From contig JALRCP010000062.1 of assembly GCA_023257325.1 (NCBI GenBank), positions 1 to 13,705 on the forward strand: a stretch of 13,705 bases of DNA. The letters are read 5' to 3'. Source of the DNA: Polynucleobacter sp. GTDB taxonomy: Bacteria > Pseudomonadota > Gammaproteobacteria > Burkholderiales > Burkholderiaceae. The notes beneath the pieces were generated by a model. It saw only the letters and a program-made list of their open reading frames with translations. It did no database searches and was not told where the DNA came from. Below are positions 6,211 through 12,082 of the stretch, one piece after another. Numbering within the stretch: position 1 is the first letter of the stretch; each line of letters opens with the position of its first letter. The translations under genes were made by a program, and so were the position numbers.

Positions 6211-7434
6211 TTGACTACCTATCTCATGCTACTGACACAGGTTTTATCCATCCTTGGATTTGCCTGCTACCCCTCTGCTTTGACCATCATTCAAACAGAG
6301 TGGCAACTCAGTAATTTTGAATCCGGATTTTTAGCCAGTAGTTTTTTTATTGGCTATGTCTTAACAGTCCCGATTGCCACGACATTGACGGACCGAATGG
6401 ACACCCGACAAATTTATTTCGCGGGAGGCATTTTGGCCGCTGCGGGTCTTTTTGGCATGGGCTTTTTAGCGACCAACTTTCACAATGCCTGGATTTATTT
6501 AATGATTCATGGTGCGGGTGTGTCAGCGACTTACATGCCTGGCCTAAAAATTATTTCTGATCGTGTCACCATCGGCGAAATAACCCGCCACATTTCTTTC
6601 TATACGGCATTCTTTGGAATAGGCGCTGCAGCCTCCTACTTTTTCTCTGGCATGCTCATCACTCATTTGGGCTGGCAAGCTGCCTTCATGATCGTGGCCA
6701 TTGGTCCATTCTTAGCGGGTGTATTGGCTTGGGCAGGCACCCGCTCACTACCCGGTGAAAAAGGATTTTTAGAGATTCAATTTAGCTTCAAAGATGCATT
6801 TCCCTTAGCGCGCTGGAAAAAAGTCCTCGAGGTCAAAGAGGCCTTGGCCTATATGTTGGGGTATGCAGCCCACACCCTAGAACTGTTTGCCTCTCGGGCA
6901 TGGTTAGTCGCCTTCTTCACTTATTGCGCATCAATTGCCGCTCCTGAACATGCATTTCCATTGAGTGCCACTCTGATTGCCACTTTGGTGAATCTTATTG
7001 GGGTACCCGCATCTATTTTGGGCAATGAAATGGCGCTTCGCATCGGTCGTCATCGATGGGTCTATTGGGTCATGATAGGTAGCGCAATCAGCGGCATTGC
7101 TTTGGGATTTGCTGTTGGTATGCATTGGAGCATCATTGTTGCTATTGCTTTGATCCATTCGATTTTCATCATGGCTGATTCAGCCACACTCACAGCTGGT
7201 TTGGTCATTAGTGTTCCTCAAACCATCAAAGGCACTGCGATGGGCTTACATTCAGTCATGGGTTTTGGGGGCGGCTTAATCGGCCCCGCATTATTTGGAG
7301 CCACCTTAGATATCGCTCGACACTGGGGTCAAGATGGTTGGGTGATGGCGTATGCGTCCATTGTGATTTGGGGTCTGTTGTTTATTTTTTATACCCAATT
7401 CTCACTTTGGAAAACCAAGCGAGCTGCTTCATGA
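6211..7434 (+). CDS. MFS transporter
   Basis: A 407-residue, strongly hydrophobic protein with about 12 predicted membrane segments and a long central cytoplasmic loop near residues 185-215. A motif-A-like signature, LTDRMDTR (59-66), follows the second helix as in major facilitator superfamily porters. The start is TTG 6211 with GAGG at 6203-6206; an in-frame ATG five codons later (6226) has no closer ribosome-binding site, so TTG seems the better choice, though ATG would cost little of the first helix. The substrate is unknown; it resembles small-molecule or drug/metabolite MFS proteins of the YbfB/CynX style only in general features. Its last bases overlap the next gene in an ATGA arrangement, so the two are translationally coupled. 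Confidence 0.87.
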   Translation: MTTYLMLLTQVLSILGFACYPSALTIIQTEWQLSNFESGFLASSFFIGYVLTVPIATTLTDRMDTRQIYFAGGILAAAGLFGMGFLATNFHNAWIYLMIHGAGVSATYMPGLKIISDRVTIGEITRHISFYTAFFGIGAAASYFFSGMLITHLGWQAAFMIVAIGPFLAGVLAWAGTRSLPGEKGFLEIQFSFKDAFPLARWKKVLEVKEALAYMLGYAAHTLELFASRAWLVAFFTYCASIAAPEHAFPLSATLIATLVNLIGVPASILGNEMALRIGRHRWVYWVMIGSAISGIALGFAVGMHWSIIVAIALIHSIFIMADSATLTAGLVISVPQTIKGTAMGLHSVMGFGGGLIGPALFGATLDIARHWGQDGWVMAYASIVIWGLLFIFYTQFSLWKTKRAAS

Positions 7435-7640
7435 TGCGCAAAACACACCCCAGCTTGTTTCCAATTGGAAGTCAATTACGCCACAAGAAAACGGGTGGTT
7501 TATACGTAGTGATTGGTTTAGCGACCATAGAAGCCACGCTTGAAGTGGCCTACGTTTATGAATCCATGCAAACGCATGATTACTGGGTCAGACCTCAAGC
7601 AGAAATGGAAGATGGTCGCTTTGAATTAGTGAGCGCTTGA
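7431..7640 (+). CDS. Small DUF1653-like protein
   Basis: A 69-residue protein starting at the ATG that overlaps the MFS stop codon (ATGA, 7431-7434); a second ATG follows directly at 7434. The pattern GSQLRHKKTGGLYVVIG (13-29), a central acidic strand with VYES, and YWVRPQAEM (51-59) fits DUF1653, a small beta-rich domain with an 'HYKGGxYxV...VYR...WVRP' consensus. No signal peptide or membrane segment is present, so it is probably cytosolic. The function of the domain is unknown. Coupling to the MFS gene may reflect shared expression rather than shared function. The 3' end overlaps the convergent EamA gene by 15 bp. Confidence 0.75.
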   Translation: MMRKTHPSLFPIGSQLRHKKTGGLYVVIGLATIEATLEVAYVYESMQTHDYWVRPQAEMEDGRFELVSA

Positions 7641-8561
7641 TTGTTTGTCTGCGGATTGTTTTCGAGACGAAATCACAATACCTGCCACGATCATCACAAA
7701 CGCCAAGCCATGAAATAACTGGGGTGGCTCTCCAAGAAGCGCAGCCGACATGAGCGCCGTGAATAACGGAATCAAATTGGCAAAAAATGACGCCAAAGCA
7801 GGGCCAGCCGCCCTCACCCCTAGACCCCAACAGCGATAGGCAATCAAGGATGGCGCAATCGCCACGAAAATCAGCAATGCGATGGTTTCAGGAGTCAAAC
7901 TAAAAACCACTGCATCCATGGCCCACTCACCCCCCAAGAACGCAGTTGACCAAACGACCCCAAACAGTACTTGAGCCAATAAAAACTCTGCCCAAGGCCA
8001 CTGTTGTTCAGAGCTCTTGCCAGGGTGACTCAACATCCAACTGTAAAAACCCCACAAGATGGTTGCCAGCAAGATGTATAAATCACCCAGCACCAATTGA
8101 ATGCCCATCAAACTCGACAAGTCACCTCGAGACAAAACCAAGACCACACCCAATAAAGAAATCAAAGCCCCCACCATTTGTTGCCATTGAATGCTTTGTC
8201 GATAAAACAGGGCTCCAATCAATAGCATCCACATGGGCATACTCCCGCCAATCAATGTGACATTGATTGGGGTCGATGTTTCAAGAGAAAGATAAAGCAA
8301 GGCGTTATAAGAACCAACCCCCAAAAGACCTAGCCATAAAAAGCGGACTTTATTTTGCCAAATTGGACTATCCGACTTGAATAGGCGCCACCCCAAGGGC
8401 AACAAAATCAAGGCGGCCAATGACCAACGCAATGTGTTCAAAAGAATGGGAGAGATTTCTCCAACAGCCAAACGTCCCACAATGGCATTACCAGCCCACA
8501 AAATGGTGGGCAAGATCAAATAGACAAGGACGCGCGGGCTTAGTACAGAGCCTGAACTCAT
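7626..8561 (-). CDS. EamA/DMT family transporter
   Basis: A 311-residue membrane protein with about ten hydrophobic segments and the two tandem EamA repeats of the drug/metabolite transporter superfamily. The first repeat begins with the typical LPTILWAGNAIVGR (residues 17-30) and ends near GVVLVLSRG; the second starts at LGDLYILLATILWGFYSW and ends with GEPPQLFHGLAFVMIVAGIV. The C-terminal tail is short and polar. Such proteins (RhaT, YdcZ and RarD relatives) usually export metabolites or amino acids across the inner membrane; the substrate cannot be predicted. The gene converges on and overlaps the DUF1653-like gene and diverges from slyX. No strong Shine-Dalgarno is seen before its ATG. 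Confidence 0.9.
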   Translation of the reverse strand: MSSGSVLSPRVLVYLILPTILWAGNAIVGRLAVGEISPILLNTLRWSLAALILLPLGWRLFKSDSPIWQNKVRFLWLGLLGVGSYNALLYLSLETSTPINVTLIGGSMPMWMLLIGALFYRQSIQWQQMVGALISLLGVVLVLSRGDLSSLMGIQLVLGDLYILLATILWGFYSWMLSHPGKSSEQQWPWAEFLLAQVLFGVVWSTAFLGGEWAMDAVVFSLTPETIALLIFVAIAPSLIAYRCWGLGVRAAGPALASFFANLIPLFTALMSAALLGEPPQLFHGLAFVMIVAGIVISSRKQSADKQSSAH

Positions 8562-8616
8562 GGAGTCACTTCAAGAGATACAAAGGTGCTGATGCTAGCA
8601 CGCTTAGGGCTCATAT

Positions 8617-8646
8617 TTGTAGTTTTAGAACTTCTTCAGGTATGCT
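8617..8646 (+). promoter_or_regulatory. Possible sigma-70 promoter of slyX
   Basis: TTGTAG (8617-8622) and TATGCT (8641-8646) are separated by 18 bp, with the -10 about 25 nt before the slyX ATG. The -35 is weak and the assignment tentative; position relative to the gene is the main support. Confidence 0.3.
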
Positions 8647-8671
8647 ACTTCCAAATAAGAAACGGATTTTT

Positions 8672-8878
8672 ATGGATCAAGACGAACGCATCACCAACCT
8701 CGAAGTGAAATTAAGTTTCTCTGAAGACTTAGTAGAGGAACTCAATCAAACCGTTTACAAGCAACAGCAACAGATCGATGTCTTGATCAAAGAAGTGAAA
8801 GCCTTAAAGTTACAAATGGCAAACAATTCACCCGGGGATGGCAACTCTGTGCGGGATGAGAGACCACCCCACTATTGA
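8672..8878 (+). CDS. slyX: SlyX family protein
   Basis: A 68-residue protein close to the usual SlyX length (E. coli about 72). Residues 3-50 form a predicted coiled coil with heptad-like spacing (DERITNLEVKLSF, then ELNQTVYKQQQQIDVL), and it ends with the characteristic RPPHY. I chose ATG 8672 because the upstream open frame shows no family similarity and contains sequence antisense to the neighbouring transporter gene; AAGAAACGG upstream is only a modest ribosome-binding site. SlyX was named from phage lysis work next to slyD, but its function remains unclear. The gene stands alone here, divergent from an EamA transporter and ending 12 bp from the convergent aroQ. Confidence 0.88.
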   Translation: MDQDERITNLEVKLSFSEDLVEELNQTVYKQQQQIDVLIKEVKALKLQMANNSPGDGNSVRDERPPHY

Positions 8879-8890
8879 CCCACGATTGAT

Positions 8891-9340
8891 TTAAGACTTT
8901 TTAGCCAAGCCTTCCATGGCCAAGGCGTAGCCTTGAATACCGAAGCCAACCACAATGCCTGCAGCCACAGGTGAAATGTAGGAATGATGTCTAAAGGCTT
9001 CACGCGCATGCACATTGGAAATGTGCACCTCAATAACGGGCAAACCACTCACAGCAGCGATTGCATCGTGTAAGGCTACAGACGTATGTGTGTAAGCCCC
9101 TGGATTAAATACCACACCCTGCACCTGACCTGCGCGATGAGCCAAACCAGCTTCTTGAATCTTGTCGATTAACGGACCTTCATGATTACTTTGCAAAAAC
9201 TCAACCTCAAACCCTAATCGCTTTGCGGTCTCGCGACACAGAGCTTCAACATCGGCTAGCGTACTAGAGCCATACTTTTCTGGCTCTCGAGTTCCCAGAA
9301 GGTTGAGGTTAGGTCCGTTTAAAACGATGATTTTTTTCAT
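8891..9340 (-). CDS. aroQ: Type II 3-dehydroquinate dehydratase
   Basis: A 149-residue protein of the dodecameric type II dehydroquinase family, which converts 3-dehydroquinate to 3-dehydroshikimate in the shikimate pathway (cytosol). Active-site residues are all visible: [17 protein letters not shown] (8-24) with Arg18 and the catalytic Tyr23, NPGAYTHTS (79-87), the catalytic His106 in EVHISN, and Arg113/Arg117 in the lid-side REAFRHHS segment. In many Betaproteobacteria aroQ sits before accB-accC; those genes are absent here. The start ATG has no Shine-Dalgarno but has a good promoter immediately upstream, so leaderless translation is suspected. Confidence 0.97.
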   Translation of the reverse strand: MKKIIVLNGPNLNLLGTREPEKYGSSTLADVEALCRETAKRLGFEVEFLQSNHEGPLIDKIQEAGLAHRAGQVQGVVFNPGAYTHTSVALHDAIAAVSGLPVIEVHISNVHAREAFRHHSYISPVAAGIVVGFGIQGYALAMEGLAKKS

Positions 9341-9349
9341 GATGTTAGA

Positions 9350-9378
9350 AGTATAGCTCTGAACAATCGATGATTCAA
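9350..9378 (-). promoter_or_regulatory. Predicted sigma-70 promoter of aroQ
   Basis: Read on the - strand, TTGAAT (9378-9373) and TATACT (9355-9350) are spaced by exactly 17 bp. The -10 hexamer ends 9 nt before the aroQ ATG at 9340, so a transcript starting 6-8 nt downstream would have a leader of only about 1-3 nt. No ribosome-binding site exists in that interval, consistent with a leaderless mRNA. Confidence 0.5.
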
Positions 9379-9421
9379 AGGGCTTAAATCAGTAGTCAAT
9401 TGTTTCATTCTTGTGCTTAAG

Positions 9422-9982
9422 TTATTTCCAGCGCTCGCAGCTCACTTCAATGGTGCCTTGATGACTGCTGAGCATGAGATGCCCATCTTGGATAGTCGCC
9501 TGAATTTGCATGCTGCGCTCGGCCCACATCGCCAATTCTTGCGACAACTCCGAGGGCACGCGATAAACCGATAATTTATCCATCCGCGTTAATTTGTTCT
9601 GAATTCCTTTCCACCACACTTCTGCCGCATGATGGTAGGCATAGACCACGACTTTCTCAGCTTTAGAGCAAGCTCGGCTCAATGGCTTTTCTTCTGGCTG
9701 CCCGACTTCTACCCACAAGCGAGTTTGACCTGTGAAATCTTTTAACCACACATCGGGCTCATCTGGATCGGACAAGCCTGCACCAAAAACCAATTGACCA
9801 TCGCCTTGGCAAAGATCATTGAGCTGATGCGCATTGAATGACAGCGCCAACAAACGCATCATCATGCGCTCATCGGTTTCGCTAGGATGACGGGCCAAGG
9901 TCAGCGCATGATCGGCGTAATAACCATGATCAATGTCTGAGACGGACAGGTTAACTTTAAAAATAGTGGATTTGATGGCCAT
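9422..9982 (-). CDS. yaeQ: YaeQ family protein
   Basis: A 186-residue protein matching YaeQ along its whole length: N-terminal ALKSTIFK-like start (AIKSTIFKVNLSVSDIDHGYY), the HPSETDERMMMRLLALSFNA helix (32-51), GLSDPDEPDVWLKD (69-82), WVEVGQPEEK (90-99) and the KAEKVVVYAY segment (107-116). The family has a PD-(D/E)xK nuclease-like fold; the DVWLKD...WVEVGQP pair corresponds to the acidic core. Its cellular role is unclear: early reports of RfaH suppression in enteric bacteria were not sustained, and a nuclease function is only predicted. It diverges from darP across a 51-bp gap containing a LexA-box-like palindrome. No clear Shine-Dalgarno precedes the ATG. Confidence 0.94.
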   Translation of the reverse strand: MAIKSTIFKVNLSVSDIDHGYYADHALTLARHPSETDERMMMRLLALSFNAHQLNDLCQGDGQLVFGAGLSDPDEPDVWLKDFTGQTRLWVEVGQPEEKPLSRACSKAEKVVVYAYHHAAEVWWKGIQNKLTRMDKLSVYRVPSELSQELAMWAERSMQIQATIQDGHLMLSSHQGTIEVSCERWK

Positions 9983-9997
9983 GAATCAGTGACTTTT

Positions 9998-10013
9998 CTG
10001 TGCATTTTCACAG
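9998..10013. promoter_or_regulatory. LexA (SOS) box-like palindrome between yaeQ and darP
   Basis: CTGTGCATTTTCACAG is an exact CTGT-N8-ACAG, the core form of the LexA operator used by gamma- and betaproteobacteria. It lies 15 bp upstream of the yaeQ ATG and 20 bp upstream of the darP ATG, in the only intergenic space of this gene pair. The flanks (TT before, GA after) and N8 are less AT-alternating than the best E. coli sites. Binding is not demonstrated. Confidence 0.4.
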
Positions 10014-10029
10014 GAGTCTGCGAAAATGC
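10002..10029. repeat. 28-nt stem-loop overlapping the darP translation-initiation region
   Basis: GCATTTTC (10002-10009) pairs perfectly with GAAAATGC (10022-10029); after one A/C mismatch, CAG (10011-10013) pairs with CTG (10018-10020) around a GAGT loop. In RNA it would hold the AGGAG Shine-Dalgarno (10012-10016) and the ATG of the mini-ORF in stem and loop. There is no T-tract afterwards, so it is not a terminator. Confidence 0.5.
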
Positions 10030-10037
10030 CATTATGA
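10026..10037 (+). other. Possible three-codon leader ORF (M-P-L-stop) coupled to darP
   Basis: ATG CCA TTA TGA begins 9 nt after AGGAG (10012-10016), the only good ribosome-binding site in this gap, whereas the darP ATG at 10034 is 17 nt away from it. The TGA stop overlaps the darP start as ATGA. This suggests ribosomes may initiate at the mini-ORF and re-initiate on darP. It could also be a chance ATG, with darP starting at GTG 9989 or directly at 10034. Confidence 0.3.
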
Positions 10038-10360
10038 AGCAATCCAACTCACCCGATGAATTTTTGATTCCTGAGAAACCCAGCAAATCAGAAATTAAGC
10101 GACGCTTAGAAGCGCGCCAATACCTTGCTGAAGAGATCAGCAAAATGACCCCTGATAAATGGAAGCAAATGCCACTCCCTGAAAGGCTCTTGGATGCCCT
10201 CAAGGAAACTCCCCAGGTGCGTAGTCACGGAGGAATTCGTCGACACATTCAATTCTTAGGCAAAATCATGGGGGCTTTGAGTGAAGAAGAAGTTCATGAA
10301 ATTAAGCAAGCCCTAATTGGCATCGTTGGAGCAAAAAAAGCCAGTAAGATGAAAATCTAA
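10034..10360 (+). CDS. darP: Short DarP/YjgA (DUF615) ribosome-associated protein
   Basis: A 108-residue protein. Its N-terminal half matches DarP/YjgA, a late 50S-subunit assembly factor: KPSKSEIKRRLEARQYL (15-31), the MPLPERLLDAL segment (46-56) and HGGIRRHIQFLGKIM (65-79), which contain the conserved PSKSxxKR and RRxxQFIGKLMR signatures. E. coli DarP is about 183 residues; here everything after the GKIM helix is replaced by a short tail ending in basic residues (KKASKMKI), so the C-terminal helical half is absent. No leftover coding sequence follows: the next gene begins 25 bp downstream with its own strong ribosome-binding site. Start ATG 10034 fits the family; GTG 9989 in frame is an alternative. 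Whether the short form still binds pre-50S particles is unknown. Confidence 0.82.
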   Translation: MKQSNSPDEFLIPEKPSKSEIKRRLEARQYLAEEISKMTPDKWKQMPLPERLLDALKETPQVRSHGGIRRHIQFLGKIMGALSEEEVHEIKQALIGIVGAKKASKMKI

Positions 10361-10385
10361 ATTATTCGATGTTGAGGAGACACTC

Positions 10386-11012
10386 ATGAAAATAAGCAGT
10401 CAAAGTTTTCAGAATCATGCAGCCATTCCAGGTACCTTTGCATTTGCAATTCAAGACCCAAAAACACACATCACTTTGTCTTCAAATCAGAATCCCCATT
10501 TGGCATGGTCTGACTTTCCTAAAGAGACGCAATCTTTTGCTTTAATTTGTCACGACCCGGATGTTCCCAGTCGTGGCGATGACGTCAACCAAGAAGGTAA
10601 GGTGGTTCCGGCTTCTTTGCCTCGTGTCGATTTTTATCACTGGGTTTTGGTGAATATTCCAGCAGCTACTCAAGAAATTGTCGCAGGGAGTCACAGCCAA
10701 GGCATCACCGCCCATGGCAAATCAGCACAGCAAACTCCTGTAGGCACTGCGGGTATCAATGACTACACCGCATGGTTCAAGGGCGACGCCAGCATGGAAG
10801 GGAATTATTTTGGTTACGATGGTCCCTGCCCACCCTGGAACGATGCTCTTTTGCATCATTACGTCTTTACAATTTATGCTTTGAATGTGCCCCAAGTTCC
10901 TCTATCGGGTCCTTTTACGGGTGGCGATGCTCTCCAAGCAATCCAAGCCCACATCATTGACCAAGCCAGCATCACAGGAACCTATAGTCTCAACCCTTTA
11001 GTGACTGCTTAA
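10386..11012 (+). CDS. YbhB/YbcL family Raf kinase inhibitor-like (PEBP) protein
   Basis: A 208-residue phosphatidylethanolamine-binding-family protein. The ligand-pocket motifs are present: CHDPDVPSR (55-63), HWVLVNIP (85-92) and the GYDGPCPPWND...HHYVFTIYAL block (143-166). No signal peptide is seen, so it is cytosolic. E. coli YbhB and YbcL share the fold; a physiological ligand is not established. Compared with YbhB (about 158 residues) it carries insertions, notably around residues 62-82 and 100-140. A very strong Shine-Dalgarno, GAGGAGA (10374-10380), precedes the ATG by 5 nt, suggesting high expression. It follows darP by 25 bp and is probably in the same transcript, which ends at the hairpin at 11057-11093. 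Confidence 0.92.
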   Translation: MKISSQSFQNHAAIPGTFAFAIQDPKTHITLSSNQNPHLAWSDFPKETQSFALICHDPDVPSRGDDVNQEGKVVPASLPRVDFYHWVLVNIPAATQEIVAGSHSQGITAHGKSAQQTPVGTAGINDYTAWFKGDASMEGNYFGYDGPCPPWNDALLHHYVFTIYALNVPQVPLSGPFTGGDALQAIQAHIIDQASITGTYSLNPLVTA

Positions 11013-11052
11013 ATGATTGGCTAAGATCTATTGATCGGTATTGTCATATCTA

Positions 11053-11985
11053 TTATTCAGCCTCGGCCAACTCAGGTCGAGGCTGATTTTTTTGGGTTTG
11101 CATGGTCGCGAGAATAGCCACACCGGCCAACACAATACTCATTCCCACCACCTGAACCACGGTGATGCTCTCACCCAAGAAATACCACCCCAAGAAAATC
11201 GTTGCAATCGGCCCCAACATTCCGGCTTGCGCAGTGAGCCCTGAGCCAATCCGATTAACTGCAATCATGACCAATAGCATGGGCATAAATGTACAAAAGG
11301 CTGCATTAAAAATACTGAGTTGATAGACCTCTATTGCTTGGTCGAGCAAAGTATTGGGGTGCAGGATCAAGACTTGCAAAGTACTAAACAAAGTGGAGGA
11401 TGCACTGGCATAGGCCACTAAGCGAATGCTACCCACTCGACTCACAATCTCTCCGGCAAAGATCAAGTAAATCGCATAAGAAATGGCGCTAAGAAAAACC
11501 AATAAACCACCCCAAGCAATCGACGGTCCTAGCAACTGAATGTCATGAGAGAACACCACAATCACTCCTGTGTAGGCAAGGATCAGAGCCAACCATTGTT
11601 GCGCATGAATCTTTTTCTTTAAAAAGAACATTGAGATGAATAAAACAATCGTCGGATTGAGATAAAGAATGATTCTTTCAAGACCCACTGTGATGTATTG
11701 CAATCCTAAAAAATCAAGATAACTTGAAAGGTAATACCCAACAAAACCAAGGAACACAATCGTGAGTTTGTCTTTATTAGAAATTTTGATACTGGGATTG
11801 CGAGCAGAGGACCACCAGACAGCCAACCAAAAAAATGGCAAAGAAAAGAGCATTCTCAAAGCCAAGACTGTGGCTGAATCAACCCCATACTGATAACAAA
11901 GCTTGACCACAATCGCTTTGGCCGAAAACAAGACTGAACCCAAACCAGCAATCAAAAGCGAAGTGAGAAGAAATGAACGTTGCAT
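11053..11985 (-). CDS. EamA/DMT family transporter
   Basis: A 310-residue protein with about ten membrane segments in two EamA repeats. The first begins SLLIAGLGSVLFSAKAIVVK (9-28) and continues to YTGVIVVFS; the second runs from the PSIAWGGLLVFLSAISYAIY region to YFLGESITVVQVVGMSIVLAGVAIL. The C-terminal tail is polar and Gln/Glu rich. It differs clearly from the EamA transporter at 7626-8561, so this is not a recent duplication. Exported substrate unknown. The last codons of the gene are formed by the terminator hairpin of the convergent PEBP gene. No clear Shine-Dalgarno precedes the ATG. Confidence 0.9.
   Translation of the reverse strand: MQRSFLLTSLLIAGLGSVLFSAKAIVVKLCYQYGVDSATVLALRMLFSLPFFWLAVWWSSARNPSIKISNKDKLTIVFLGFVGYYLSSYLDFLGLQYITVGLERIILYLNPTIVLFISMFFLKKKIHAQQWLALILAYTGVIVVFSHDIQLLGPSIAWGGLLVFLSAISYAIYLIFAGEIVSRVGSIRLVAYASASSTLFSTLQVLILHPNTLLDQAIEVYQLSIFNAAFCTFMPMLLVMIAVNRIGSGLTAQAGMLGPIATIFLGWYFLGESITVVQVVGMSIVLAGVAILATMQTQKNQPRPELAEAE
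11057..11093 (+). terminator. Rho-independent terminator of the PEBP gene, within the eamA 3' coding end
   Basis: TCAGCCTCG (11057-11065) pairs perfectly with CGAGGCTGA (11078-11086), a GC-rich 9-bp stem with a 12-nt loop, followed by seven T residues (11087-11093). It lies 45 bp after the PEBP stop codon. On the opposite strand no T-tract follows, so it acts in the + direction only. The stem lies inside the last codons of the convergent EamA gene. Confidence 0.85.
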
Positions 11986-12082
11986 GGGTTCGGTGAATTG
12001 AGGATTTTTGAACTTGTCTTGGACTATTTAAGTAAGCAGTTTAAACGAGCAGAAAGTCCCATAAAAGCCTAAAATACAGCCC

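Noticed and set aside
8586..8601. GTGCT-N6-AGCAC hairpin upstream of slyX
   Set aside because: A 5-bp stem without a T-tract or other context; too weak to call a terminator or regulator site.
8420..8671. 152-residue + strand protein covering slyX and upstream sequence
   Set aside because: The first 84 codons are antisense to the EamA 5' end and intergenic DNA and show no SlyX-like features; ATG 8672 gives the normal SlyX length.
7626..11985. The two EamA transporters as a recent tandem duplication
   Set aside because: Apart from general family pattern, the sequences differ throughout, including loops and tails, so they are old paralogs or separately acquired.
12039..12046. GTTTAAAC 8-bp palindrome in the eamA-ygiQ gap
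   Set aside because: Short AT-rich palindromes of this length are expected by chance; no flanking symmetry.
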